DNA from: Aralia elata
Taxonomy: Eukaryota > Streptophyta > Magnoliopsida > Apiales > Araliaceae
Assembly: GCA_034770075.1 (NCBI GenBank)
Contig: CM068380.1
Coordinates: forward strand, 27,032,005-27,096,004
Length of the DNA stretch: 64,000 bases
Reading direction: 5' to 3'
The notes below the pieces were generated by a model. It saw nothing but the letters and a program-made list of their open reading frames with translations, had not been told where the DNA came from and ran no database searches. Made by a program: the position numbers and the translations under genes. Positions 50,497 to 62,258 of the stretch are shown piece by piece; position 1 is the stretch's first letter; every line of letters starts with the position of its first letter.

Positions 50497-50577
<81 letters not shown>

Positions 50578-53500
50578 CAAAGAAGCTCCCACTCATTCCG
50601 GATACAATAAATAATTAGATGTTCTAATCGGTAAAGAAACAATTAGAAACATATACATGAAGAACTTAATTTCTTGATAGATAGAAAATAAAAACTTGCT
50701 TAGAGAAAGGGGGAGTCCATAGGGTTAGGACTCGAGATTTCTAAAAAGAAACTAGAAAGACATGTAAAATCACTACATCATCAAAAAATATTTCTCCAAG
50801 GATCTAAGACTCCCAGAAGGTATTAAATTTTTTCAAATACCATCCATTTTAGAAGCAAATACGTAGTTTCATATGACATCTCAACAAAAGTACAATTTTG
50901 CACTAATAACTTTACTTTCAAGGACGAGTTTGTTTAGTTGTTAAATTTAATGAGTAAACACCACGCGGGCACAAACACACACACACACACGAGAGAACTT
51001 GTATTTTAGTTTTTTTATAATTTTTTTTCCAAAGGCTAAATATTTTTGTTGCTGAAAAATTCTCATCATCTAAAAGCATTATATAATTGGAGCATCGAGT
51101 AATCAAAGACTGTATATAATTAAGGAATCTGAATATAGAACCTCTACACCCTGTTTTTTTTGAAGAAATAAGAATAATGAAAACATTGTTCAAGCCTGAC
51201 CAAGTCACAAGTTTATATGTACTGAACAATTCTGGAACACAAATCATAGAAAACTGTGAACTGAGTTCATGTTTTATACCTATAATTGAATTTAAGGATG
51301 AAAATACAAGGGAGATAATTGGATAAAAAACTGTTCAACTTTCCTGTAAGGCTAAATAATTCTGTTGCTGGAAATTTCTCATCATCTAAAAAGATTAGAT
51401 AATTGGATCATAGAGTACATCAAAGACTGTATATAAAGGAATCTAAATTGGACTCCTGATGTTAGCCAATGTATTTTCGTGTATAGTTGTAACGACTTCC
51501 GTGTATAGTTGTAACAGGTAGTCTAGGACTCTGTTATAGTTTGAGCTGATAAGCTCTCAGTTTATAATCCCTTAGGACTCGGTCTCCCTACTGAATAGAA
51601 GGAACCAATTAGTATTTGTAATTATTTATATGCCTTCCATTAATGAAATCAGTAAGCAATTCTCTCTCAAAGCTTCAGCTCTATCATGGTATCAGAGCAG
51701 TATCTGATCCTTCATTAAATTTTTTTTTATTTATTTACTATTTTTTTATCTTTTCCTTCCAAACAACAAAATGTCAAACTCAATCCCGTCAAACACAGAA
51801 AACCAACTCATCACTATTAACACAGCTGCTCAAGCTCCTCTCAAATTGAATTCTTCCAACTATGCTTCCTGGAAAATTCAGTTTGAAACTCTCTTTGTCG
51901 GCTACGATCTCCTTGGTTACATCAATGGATCCAAGCCGTGCCCACCACCAACCCTCACAACTAACGACACCACTGCTCCTAATCCTGCCTATAGTTTCTG
52001 GGTTAGGCAAGACAAACTCATCCTGAACGCTCGCATCAGTAGTATCTCTCCCCCACTTTTCCTTTGTGGCGCGAACCACCTCCTCCCGTGAAGTATGGAA
52101 TGTTCTCGCCACCACATATGCAAAACCTTCCCGTGGCCGTATCAAACATGTGAAGAATCAGTTGAAGAATCTCACCAAAGGTACCCTGAGCATCACGGAT
52201 TTTGTCTATTCTGTCAAAGCAAGATCCGATGAACTCGCTGTCCTCGGTGCTCCCATGGACACCGAAGATCTTAGTGAAAGAATTTTGGATGGTTTAGATG
52301 ATGATTATAAGGAACTTGTCCGAGTCGTCCAAGCCCGAGATGCTGCTATCTCCTTCGATGAGCTTCATGAGAAGCTTCTCTCGTTTGAAGCGTCGCTTCA
52401 AACCCAGTCGCGTTCCTCTATTCTTGGACCTGTTACCGCCAATCGCATGACTCGGACCTCCAACAACAACAACTGGCGACCTTCCAAAAACAACTAGCGA
52501 CCCTCGTTCTCTCCTATGGGGAACAATTATCGTCCATCATCCAACACCAACTTTCGGCCTGCCATGCCCAACACAAACCAGACCAGGAACAGTCGACCGC
52601 CTGCACGTCCTTATCTGGGACATTGCCAAATCTGTGGAACTCAGGGACACACTGCTAAACGATGTCCCTCATTTCATTTGGTGCTAGTTCAAGGTTCTAA
52701 CAATGCCAACTCCTCTTATGACATGACAACATCATGGCATCCCCAGGCTAATTTTACTTCTCAAACCCCATCCACCAATGCACCGTGGTTACTGGATAGT
52801 GGAGCATCCCATCACGTCATTGCGGATCTGGATAATCTTTTCCTTCATAAGCCTTACACCGGTCACGACGATGTTATGATCGGTGATGGTACCAACCTAC
52901 CCATCAGTCACACTGGTTCCGTATTTCTCACTACACCCACCTCTTCCTTTCACTTAAAAGATGTTTTGTGTTTTCCAAAAATGCAAAAAAATTTAATTTC
53001 CATTGCCTTGTTTTGTATAACCAATAATGTCTCTATTGAACTTTTTCCTACTTGTTTTCATGTGAAGGACCTACGGACGGGGGAAATCCTGCTGCAGGGC
53101 GAAACTAAAGATGGAGTTTATGAATGGCCAGTTGCAAGCTCTCCCTCGTCTCCCATTCTCGCCTTCTCCACTGTTAAAACAACAACATCCATCTGGCACC
53201 AGCGACTCGGTCATCCAACCTCATTTATTCTTAACCATATTCTGTCATTTTATCATTTAAATTTTTCTTCCCAAAAGGATTTATGTTGTAATGCATGCTT
53301 AAGCAATAAAAGTCATAAACTACCATTTTCTACATCTACCTTGAGCACAACTCGTCCTCTTCAAGTTATATTTTTTGATGTTTGGACCTCTCCAATTGTC
53401 TCACATGATGGATACAAATACTATGTCATTTTCGTTGATCATTTTACCAAGTACATATGGTTCTATCCATTAAAACGAAAATCTGATGTTCAAACAGTGT

Positions 53501-56500
53501 TCAAACGTTATAAAGTGATTGTTGAAAAATATTTCCAACAAAACATTCACCCTTTATTCAGATAACGGTGGTGAGTACATCACTCTCAAAATGTTTCTTT
53601 CAAAAAATGGAATAAGTTATCTCACTTCTCCACCACACACGCCCGAACATAATGGATATTCTGAACGGCGACATCTTCACATTGTCGAAACAGGCCTTGC
53701 ACTCCTCTCTCATGCTTCCATTCCAATCACATTCTGGACTTATGCTTTCACCACCGCAGTTTACTTAATTAACAGGATGCCTACTCCCACGTTAAACATG
53801 TCTTCTCCATATGAGTCCATCTTTCACAAGAGTCCTAATTTTTCAAAACTAAAAGTGTTTGGGTGTTTGTGTTATCCTTGGTTAGGTCCATACACATCTC
53901 ATAAACTTGACCCAACGTCCAAGCCTTGTGTCTTTCTTGGCTATTCACTTTCTCAAAGTGCATATCTATGTTTTGAACATTCCACTCGAAAAATACATGT
54001 TTCACGTCATGTGCAATTTGTAGAGTCTGTCTTTCCTTATATCTCTTCTCCCACTGAACCATCAAGTCTTTCATTTTCCGTGTCTGACTGGATTCCTCCA
54101 CTCATTACCGTCTCTTCTACACCTCAGCAACAACTGACTCTCTCAGCTCCATCTCCACAACGTCTTGCAGTTGTTTCTCCTTCTATTGGCTCTTCACTGC
54201 ATCCTTCATCATCTCCATCTTCCACTGCCGAAGCTCTACCATCTATCACCTCTTTCCCGCAAACTATGCCGTAGGTACATTCTCCTTCCTCTCATATGAA
54301 CCCTTTACTTCCCCATCCCCCTCTAGCCTCTCAACCACCTCCACCACCATCTCCACAAAATCCCCAACACCCCATGATCACTCGGTCCAGAAACAATATC
54401 AAGAAACCCGTCCAAAAACTCACCCTTCACACCATTACATCTGCCAAATCCCAAACCGAACCTTCCACCACTTCTCAGGCCCTCAAAGATCTCAACTGGC
54501 GTAAAGCTATGTCTGAGGAATATGATGCTCTTGTTCGCAATGGCACGTGGGAACTTGTTCCACCTGATGGTATCACTAACATTGTGGGATGCATGTGGGT
54601 TTATCGCATCAAAAGAAACTCGGATGGTTCCATTCAAAGGTTTAAAGCACGTCTTATTGCTAAAGGCTTTCACCAGAGTCCTGGAGTGGACTATCATGAG
54701 ACCTTCAGTCCTGTTGTTAAGCCAACAACTGTTCGTTTGGTGCTTAGTCTTGCTGTCAGCCGAGGATGGTCTCTTAAACAGTTGGACGTCAATAATGCAT
54801 TCCTTCAAGGTCGCCTCTCTGAAACAGTGTACATGGCGCAACCACCTGGGTTTGTTGATGGTGACAATCCCTCCTTTGTTTTCAAACTCCACAAAGCCAT
54901 TTATGGGCTTAAACAAGCGCCTCGGGCCTGGTACTATGAACTGCACCAATTTCTGTTGGCTTCTGGGTTCCGCAATTCCCTCTCTGATACTTCTCTGTTT
55001 ATTCTTAACAGTGCTCAACATGTTTTATATTTATTAGTTTATGTGGATGACATAATTGTCACAGGAAGCAGCGATGATATTCTCTCACAATTTGTTTCAA
55101 GCCTTGCCAAACGTTTCTCCCTTAAAGATCTTGGTGATTTGTCCTACTTCTTGGGTGTTGAAGTCATTTCTCACAAGCATGGACTCTTACTCTCTCAACG
55201 CAGGTACATCAATGACCTCCTCACTCGCCTGAACATGTTGGAAGCCAAACTAGTGCTCACGCCCATACCAAGCACTGCCTCTGCTATTTCCTTATTGTCT
55301 GGCTCGCCTCTACTCGATCCAACCATTTATCGTGAAGTTGTAGGGAGTCTTCAATATCTCTCTCTTACAAGACCGGATGTGTCCTTCGCTGTGAACAAAT
55401 TGTCTCAGTTCATGCATAGACCAACTGATGCACACTGGACTCTTGTCAAGCGCATCCTGCGTTATCTTCTTGGTACGCTCAACAAGGGCCTCCTTCTGTG
55501 CCGTGACTCCTCCTATTCTCTTCATGCTTTTGCTGACAAGCTTCATGCCTTTTCGGATGCTGATTGGGCTGGCAACAAGGATGATTATTCCTCCACCAGT
55601 GCCTATCTAGTCTATCTTGGGAATAATTTAATTTCTTGGAGTTCGAAGAAACAAAGGACCATTGCCAGGTCCTCAACAGAGGCTGAATATCGCTCAGTTG
55701 CAGCCACTGCTGCTGAGCTACGTTGGGTATGTTCGCTGATTAAAGAACTTGGCGTTACTCTTCCCTCTTCTCCTGTGATCTATTGTGACAACATAGGGGC
55801 GACTCAGTTAAGTTCCAATCCAATTTTTCATTCTCGTATGAAGCATGTTGCAGTAGATTATCACTTTATTCGTGATCAAGTTCAATCTGGTCAGCTTCGT
55901 GTTGCTCATGTTTCTTCTGCTGATCAACTTGTTGATCTTCTAACCAAACCACTATCCACCTCTCAATTTCAATTGTTTCGTGACAAGATTGGTCTCTCTG
56001 ATCGTGGCCTATCTTGAGGGGGCATGTTAGCCAATGTATTTCTGTGTATAGTTGTAACAACTTTCGTGTATAGTTGTAACAGATAGTCTAGGACTCTGTT
56101 ATAGTTTAAGCTGATAAGTTCTTAGTTTGTAATCCCTTAGGACTCAGTCTCCCTACTGAATAGAAGGAACCAGTTAGTATTTGTAATTATTTATATGCCT
56201 TCCATTAATGAAATCAGTAAACAATTCTCTCTCAAAGCTTCAGCTCTATCACCTGATACCTCTAAGGTCTACACTGTTTTCTAAAATAACAAGATTAATG
56301 AAAGCAATGTTCAAGCCCGACCAATTCACAAGTCTATACTAAGCAATTCTGGCACACAAATAAATTATAAAAAAAAATATGACGTGAGATCATGTTTTAT
56401 ACCTATATCATGTACCAACAAAAGTGTTATATTTGCAGGGGAAAAAATTATTTCAATGTACATATAGTAGTATAAACATGATAGTTTTGCAATGAGAATA

Positions 56501-58011
56501 TGTGAAATTATTTGCTTCAATGCCAACCTATCATGCATTGTCTTGTCATTATACCTACCTTTTACTGGTATAACCTCTTTTCTCAATCGGATTTTTACTA
56601 CATCGATGAATGAAAGTCCCATTTGACTACTTTTGATTTTTTTAAATATTATGTTATCGGGTTATGTTATACGGACTCTTTACTTTGTCCAAAAGTACCC
56701 GTATCTAACACTTGACACTCAGATAATAATATGGGAACTTGACATTTTATTTTAGTATATAAAAAATTGACAAAATTAAAGAGTACCCGTGTCAAACTCT
56801 TCCCATGTCCGATCGGACACTCCAGTCGAGTCCGTATAACATAGTTGTTGTAGGGTCAAATAATTTTTTTAATAATCTTTTCCCAAACAACAAATTCTAG
56901 TTTTTATATCTGTATAAAGAAATAAATTGAATTTCAATTTATAGCTAATTGTATCTTGGGAAAACCTTTCAAGCATTGAAAAACATTGAAATTCAGTAAA
57001 ATGAGATAGATAAGAATGATTTTAATTCCAAGAACACCCTTAACCCTTCTTCTTCTTTTTTTTTTTTGGCATTCCACAGATGAGAGCTATCTAACAAATG
57101 GGTATTTGGACACCGTTATAGACTGGATCCCTGGTATGAAAGGGATTTGCCTAAGGGATCTCCCAAGCTTCATTCGAACCACTGATCGAAATGATTTTGT
57201 TTTCAACTTCGCAAGGGAAGCTACTCAGAGGGCGAGCAAAGCTACAGGAAATATAATTCATACTTTTGACGCATTGGAGGAAAAACTCGTGAAGGTTTTG
57301 TCATCTATGTTTCCAAATGTTTACACAATAGGCCCTCCACAATTACTCTTGCACCGAATATCATCATCAGAGGAAGAGCATATGAAGCGTATTGGGTACA
57401 GTCTATGGAAAGAGGAACCAGAGTGCCTCAAGTGGCTGGACTCAAAACCACTAAATTCCGTAGTTTATGTTAACTTTGGCAGCATAACAGCCATGTCACC
57501 GCAGCAGCTGGTGGAGTTCGGTTGGGGACTTGCTAATAGCAACCATAACTTTTTATGGATCATTAGGCCTGATCTTGTTGCTGGAGAATCGGCAGTTTTG
57601 GGATCTGAATTTATGAAATTGACGAAAGAAAGGGGGTTTATTGCGAGCTGGTGTCCGCAAGAGGAAGTTCTCAACCATGGTTCGGTTGGAGGGTTTTTAA
57701 CACATGGCGGGTGGAACTCGGTCATGGAGAGCTTGTCAGCTGGGGTGCCGATGATTTGTTGGCCTTTTTTCGCAGATCAAGTGACAAATTGTAGGTATAT
57801 GTGTAATGAGTGGGAGTGTGGAATGGAGATTGATAGTGATGTGAAGAGAGATGGAGTGGAGAAGCTTGTAAGAGAATTGATGGATGGAGAGAAGGGGAAG
57901 AAAATGAAGAGCAAGGCTATAGAGTGGAAGAAATCGGCAGAGGATGCTTGTGGTGCTGGTGGATCATCTTCAATGAATTTAGACAAATTGGCTTCTCTAT
58001 TAAGAAACTAA
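46962..58011 (+). CDS. UDP-glycosyltransferase, UGT85 family
   Basis: Two exons, 46962-47484 and 57080-58011, join in phase 1 (..TPLK then DESYLTNGYL) to a 484-residue protein without stops. It transfers a sugar, probably glucose from UDP-glucose, to a small acceptor in the cytosol. Visible features: catalytic His23 in PYPAQSHI (most relatives have AQGH), Asp128 in IVSDGF, which usually pairs with that His, and the 44-residue PSPG box at 365-408 from WCPQEEVL to ending FFADQ; the final Gln favours UDP-glucose. The box has THGGWNS where THCGWNS is commonest. ESYLTNGYLDT and WIPGM are UGT85 marks; known members act on monoterpenols, diterpenes or cyanohydrins. The acceptor cannot be told. The upstream ttg-begun frame is ignored: the first ATG is 46962. 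A 9.6-kb transposon-filled intron splits the gene. Confidence 0.92.
48165..48487 (+). repeat. Tandem duplication of about 165 bp in the UGT intron
   Basis: Two copies (48165-48337, 48338-48487) sharing caaagctcaataag, ccattaattggccatac, tatagagctagtgctagatc and gtccttatcttacaaataaa. Confidence 0.85.
49232..50498. mobile_element. Foldback/hairpin element, 1267 bp near-perfect inverted repeat
   Basis: The left arm starts GGGTCCTAATCCGTGGCAAC and the right arm ends with its complement at 50498; the two arms match almost along their whole length, meeting near 49865. Each arm holds two copies of a small hairpin (GCCGCTACA / TGTAGCGGC around a 3-base loop) at 49315-49335, 49430-49450, 50250-50270 and 50364-50384. 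The right tip includes a perfect 22-bp palindrome (50467-50488). The arm centres are A/T-rich repeats of attaatattaac. AT microsatellites on both sides hide the target duplication. No coding capacity. Confidence 0.85.
50502..50576. repeat. (TA)n microsatellite
   Basis: Nearly pure ta repeat beside the hairpin element. Confidence 0.95.
51460..51686 (+). repeat. 5' LTR of the copia element
   Basis: Starts tgttagccaatg and ends gctctatca. By hand it differs from the 3' LTR at 12 of 227 positions, all transitions. Confidence 0.95.
51687..51698 (+). other. Primer binding site, initiator tRNA-Met type
   Basis: tggtatcagagc immediately after the 5' LTR. Confidence 0.95.
51771..56017 (+). pseudogene. 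Copia Gag-Pol polyprotein, broken
   Basis: Gag opens at ATG 51771 (MSNSIPSN, LNSSNYASWKIQFE). Zinc knuckle CX2CX4HX4C at 52624-52665; protease WLLDSGASHH near 52786-52815; GAG-pre-integrase WHQRLGHPT near 53190; integrase Asp in FFDVW and Asp/Glu in SDNGGEY and PEHNGYSERR (53370-53690); reverse transcriptase from LNWRKAMSEEYDAL with QLDVNNAFLQG and YVDD at 55040-55051; RNase H with DADWAGN and STEAEYRS to the stop at 56017. Lesions: frameshift near 52060-52090, TAG at 52495-52497 (in place of a likely Trp), frameshift near 53550-53563, TAG at 54272-54274. The 573-residue RT/RNase H frame is uninterrupted. The order shows a non-autonomous relic that could still be mobilised in trans only. Confidence 0.9.
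56025..56251 (+). repeat. 3' LTR of the copia element
   Basis: Starts tgttagccaatg after the polypurine tract; ends gctctatca. Confidence 0.95.
56663..56843. mobile_element. Small MITE in the UGT intron
   Basis: 181 bp with perfect 16-bp inverted ends TATGTTATACGGACTC. It also contains inverted gtacccgt motifs. No clear target duplication, so the superfamily is open. Confidence 0.6.
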
Positions 58012-58190
58012 AGCACCTTCTTTGATCATAATTCTATTTATTTTGGGTTATATTATTAAGTAATGTTTGTTGTTAGCCTAATTGGGGAATTAGTAGTTAC
58101 TTCCCTAATTATTATTCGATCAGAGGTTGAGGTTTGGGTTTGTGTGTGCTTCTTTGTTAGTTTGTTTGATCTTTTGTATGCTCTGTGAAT

Positions 58191-58196
58191 AATAAA
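58191..58196 (+). terminator. Possible polyadenylation signal of the UGT gene
   Basis: aataaa about 180 bases after the stop codon at 58011. Confidence 0.4.
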
Positions 58197-58366
58197 CCTC
58201 GTCTTATTAGCCTTGTTTAGTACTCCTTCCTCGCTATGGTCCCTATGGAGTAGTACTGATAGCCTTATGAGCATTGACTAAGGGTTCTCTTCTCTTATAT
58301 AAATACCAACTCTGTAAGTATGGCCAGTTTGATTACAGGATCGTCAACCTACGGACCATTTACCTT

Positions 58367-58770
58367 TAGGCTCCGTTTGTTTCGTGTAAAACCTTTTACA
58401 GAAGGTTTTCCAAAAAATGTTTTCAAATGAAATTGTTTTCAGTGAAAATGATATATTTTTCATTATTTGTGAACAAGTTGGAAAATGAGACTGAAAATAG
58501 GATACATATACATATTGAGGTAGCCCCAAATATAAGCTTTATTCCTCTCCCCTGTCATCTCCATAATCAAAATTCACCATTTCAGTCATGGAAAATCATA
58601 ACCCATAATCAAAATAAATAAGTGATGGAATCAAAATTAAAGGGGTCCAACAAATATTTTACGCTTAAATATACCCACACATGCAAACAGAGGTATATTC
58701 TCTCCCCAAGTTATTTTCCACCAGAAAGGTTTCAAAAAAGAAATAACTTGGGAATGTTTAGCGGACCCTA
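58367..58770. mobile_element. Possible hAT-type MITE downstream of the UGT gene
   Basis: Left TAGGCTCCGTTTGTTT and reverse-complemented right TAGGGTCCGCTAAACATT resemble hAT ends. The flanks (tttacctt and gaaattgt) do not match, so this is tentative. Confidence 0.35.
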
Positions 58771-59474
58771 GAAATTGTGTTTATCTTAAACCCAATTTCA
58801 CTGGTTTCAACTCTATTTTTGATTTCTAAGAGAACAAAATTGGACGAAATAGGTATTGTTAACGTCAAGATTCGTTTAGGCGCCCAATCATCAAACTGCG
58901 CGTCTAATCCTACACAGAAATGAAATCACACTCAGAGAGCTGACGGCTTTTGCTGCTGGGGGATAGCTCCGGTATGAGAATAAGTATAGGCTGAATAAAG
59001 TTTAACAATGGAGGCTTAATACTCTAGTGCTGAAAAAAATGATTACTTGTGAATTATGGTCTAGCCTTGTATTTATAATGATCACACCATCAACTTTATG
59101 CCCATCCCCGTATGGAAATAGAACTCCTCATTAGGTTAAATACCATAATGGGATTAAACTCAATCTCCTTAAAGGAAGAAAGTCGAATTATATCCTCACA
59201 CTTTCCTTAGAAGTTGGAAATTAAATACAATTAGGATTCCTTAATATTCTCCCATTGCCCAAATAGACTCTTACGTGGGAACATACCTCCACGTGAACCA
59301 TGGCTCACCGTATCCATCGGGCCCAAATAAACACACCCCAACATTGCTCCCCAGTCTTTCATTATAATGATACATTTAATGGAATAGTTCATCATTAAAA
59401 GCCCAATAATTAAACACAAGGCCCAAAATTCAAATCTTCGATAACGTACCCAACACACAATGTCAGGCCCCACC
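58771..59474. other. Spacer, nothing firmly recognised
   Basis: No credible gene. Short frames here lack codon or domain support; the sequence may belong to the adjacent retrotransposon remnant. Confidence 0.3.
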
Positions 59475-60650
59475 TGTTGGTTTGCAGAAACAATATCAAA
59501 GTATACAATCATATTGTAAAGCAGCGGAAACATGCAATAAACGAAATTTAAAATTTTTCTGCAATCCCAAGAATCACCTTATTCAATATCATTAATTGAG
59601 GAAGGATAAAAGATATATCTTTGAAAAAGATCAACGCTTTGATGTAGTCTTCAAACTCTAATTTTTGCTCCTCTGCAATCTCTCCAATCCTCGGATCAAA
59701 TGTTCGCTGCTCAAAGTGTGCAACGCCCAAGAGGTGATCCACAAAGAGAAATTGATTGAATATGTGGTTTTAGATTCTACTAGATCTTGGGTGGCTAGCC
59801 GTAATTCTCTCTATCCTAACAACTTAGGGTTTTGAGAATACTTACAAGAGAGATGCAAGTTGCAACAGATGCATTAGTCTATCCCACAATAAGACCTCTC
59901 TTATTTAAAGACTAACCATTTTTCTAAACCTTTTAGAAAATTAGGGTTTTTATTTAATTCCCAATCTAATTAGGAATAATAATAATAATAATAATAAGAT
60001 TTCTCTTATTTATTTATAATTTAGTATTTCTCCAAATACTTAATTATAAATATTAGTATTTCTCCAAATACTATATTATTATTATTTAGTCAATTTAATA
60101 ATAACAATAATAATAATAATAAGATGACTACTCTTATTAATTTATAATTCAGTATTTCTCCAAATACTTAATTACAAATATTAAACTATTTAATTTATTC
60201 CACTAATAAATTAAATACACTTGATTTATTATCATTAAGCCAATTACTTCTAAAATCATATTTCTTTCTTTTATGGTGTGACCCTCTAGGTTCAATATTA
60301 AGCCGGTAAGTAGAATAAATAAATTAGAACCATTCTAATATTATTTATAATGAATTAAACTCCTTTAATTCAAATATAAATAAATAATATTTATTCTACA
60401 TCATGAGTGACAACTTATAAATAATGTATCATGACTATCCAGATAATATGAATTCAACGTTCAATCATAAAGAATTATCACAAAGTATACAAAGAACCTA
60501 TTCCGTGAATAGTTACCGTATAATTCAATGCTTCTACCATACAATGTCTCAATCAAATATAAAACATGAAATTACTGTCAAATTTTATTTATTTGATTAT
60601 ATGTATTTCAATTCTAAAATGCACAACTCTAGTTAATTTAAATTAGAAAC
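59475..60650 (-). mobile_element. Probable copia-type LTR remnant (minus strand)
   Basis: Read on the minus strand it has GAACCTAGAGGGTCACACC, a TATA-like tttaaataagagagg (about 59900), tttccgctgctttaca and an end near TTTCTGCAAACCAACA (59475). These phrases resemble plant copia LTRs I have seen. No primer site follows, and the 5' limit is a guess. AAT microsatellites at 59976-59997 and 60098-60122. Confidence 0.35.
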
Positions 60651-60689
60651 TCCTTTCTAATTTCTTTTATTTCGCAGAGGCTCTTAAAG

Positions 60690-62147
60690 ATCTAGAGGGG
60701 GGAGGGGGGTTAAATAGATCCCTTAAGAAAAACTTGATTAAGGTATTACCAAATAGTTGTTAATCAGATTGATTTAGCACAGCGGAATATGTTTTCAAAA
60801 TATTATCCCCTTTAAAGATTACTTATAAATCTCAGTTCCCAGTTTAGTTTTATAATCTCAATTGCAAATAATAATGCAATTAAAATGTAAGATAGAAAAG
60901 TAAAAAACACGAGGAGATTTTTAAGTGGTTCAGAGACTGAACAACTCATACTCCACTCTTCTACTTCAACAAGTAAGAATTTCATTATGAATTCGATCAC
61001 TTTAATCAGGACACTCTTGCCCTCTTCAAGCCCAACAAACTTGGATATTTTAGTCACTAAGACAAGGACACTTTTGACCTCTTCAAGCCCCGCAGACTTG
61101 GAATCTTTGTAGTCACTAAGACTAAAATGAATAATTGTGTAAATGTTGTTGAGAGATACTGCTAAGTTGGCGTTAAGCTTTTTTTCTCAAGTACTTAGCA
61201 GCTAGAACCAGATGTTCAAATCGTAGGGTACGTTCTTCAGCTTAGACGGAGTTTAGGCTTGTTGATTTCTTGTTCATTTTTTGTGATTTTTGAACCTCTT
61301 TAGCCTTTTATAGTCTGCCTTAGTTTCTTCCCGTTGCTAGGTTTTCATTGGTGTATTTAATGCTTCATATATTTTGAGATGCTTGATGTGAATATTTTGA
61401 GTTTAGGTGCCAGCTTTCTATTGATTAACCTATCACATCAGCTTGCAACTCCACCTACCACTTTGACCCGTCATTTTTTGCAAACTAGTTATTAGACATA
61501 TCCTCTGATCTTCGATTCTACCTAAGGATGTTTGGTGTAAACATTGGGATTCTCAACCAGCAGTGCTTTTATGTCAGTCTGTTAGGGTTGATTACTCTAC
61601 GATAATGAAACTTCGTAGTGTTGGTTCTACGAATTGATGATGGCTTTACAATAAGTCTGGAACTCTACGAATCTTTCTTCAGCTGAACAATTTAGGAGGT
61701 GCTTTTTGACTTTAGCCCTGCAATTTTCTGAAGCACTCTACCTTCAGTCCTGAGTGAGCTTTGCTTGGCTTTACTTTACAATGGAAGCCACAACTTTGCA
61801 ATTAGTCCAAAACTTTACGATAGACATATCAGCATTACGATTTGTCAGAAGCTTTACGATAGACATATCAGCTCTACGATTTGTCAGAAGCTTTACAATA
61901 TGAGAGTTAAGTCTGCGATCTAATAAATCTTCTTTACAGCTCGTCAGACTGAACTTTACATACAAGTTAAGCCTATTGATTATGCCTCATATCAACTCAA
62001 AGAGATCAACCTAACAAGTTTGATCTTTTAACTCTAAGTCCTTATGTATTGACTCATTAAGAAGGACTTTACAAATCTTGTTGGTACAAATATTCATTAG
62101 GACATTCATCATCAAATCAAATCAAATGAGTCATACATACTTCAACA
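60690..62147 (-). mobile_element. 3' LTR of a SIRE/Maximus-like copia element (minus strand)
   Basis: Minus-strand start TGTTGAAGTATG at 62147 directly after a polypurine tract. The ttaacccccctcccccctct region near 60695-60715 resembles the far end of SIRE-type LTRs; the exact end is unclear. A 39-bp direct repeat (aagctttacgatagacatat) lies at about 61825-61905. Confidence 0.55.
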
Positions 62148-62158
62148 ATCTCCCCCTA
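62148..62158 (-). other. Polypurine tract, SIRE-like
   Basis: Minus-strand aaatagggggagat between the GGTTTTGTCATCATC phrase and the LTR start, a layout typical of SIRE/Maximus elements. Confidence 0.6.
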
Positions 62159-62258
62159 TTTGATGATGACAAAACCAACAATTTCATGAGACAATTTAAA
62201 ATGCATTGCTTGAAATATAAATACGACTTAAAATATAATAAGCCACTGTATTGCTAGA

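Larger units (their letters stand above)
51460..56251 (+). mobile_element. Ty1/copia retrotransposon, complete structure, coding region broken
   Basis: 4792 bp, LTRs 51460-51686 and 56025-56251 (227 bp each), perfect target duplication cctga (51455-51459, 56252-56256). Primer site tggtatcagagc (51687-51698) directly after the 5' LTR pairs with initiator tRNA-Met. Polypurine tract about 56014-56024 (ttgagggggca). Domain order gag, protease, integrase, reverse transcriptase, RNase H is copia. Same strand as the UGT gene. Confidence 0.95.
51030..56410 (+). repeat. Duplicated intronic segment (about 310 bp), second copy split by the copia element
   Basis: Copy 1 (about 51030-51290) and copy 2 (about 51345-51459 plus 56252-56410) share tctcatcatctaaaa, atcaaagactgtatata, gttcaagcc(t/c)gacca, caattctgg(a/c)acacaaat and catgttttatacctata. 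Confidence 0.7.
47485..57079 (+). other. UGT85 intron, 9595 bp, transposon-filled
   Basis: Donor ag|gtatgt after 47484; acceptor cattccacag before 57080, preceded by a long T tract (57053-57067). Phase 1, at a position I recall as typical for UGT85 genes, where the intron is usually far shorter. Contents: a 175-bp tandem duplication, a 1267-bp hairpin, an AT microsatellite, a Ty1/copia element in one half of a duplicated segment, and a MITE. Retention would end translation at 47502. 47505-48160 and 48500-49230 hold no recognised feature beyond short AT repeats. Confidence 0.85.

Noticed and set aside
54323..55037. Frames of 232 codons (minus) and 171 codons (plus) over the reverse transcriptase
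   Set aside because: Shadows of the RT/RNase H frame, which has unmistakable motifs.
58367..58770. Firm hAT call downstream of UGT
   Set aside because: The proposed 8-bp flanks do not match, so it is listed only as possible.
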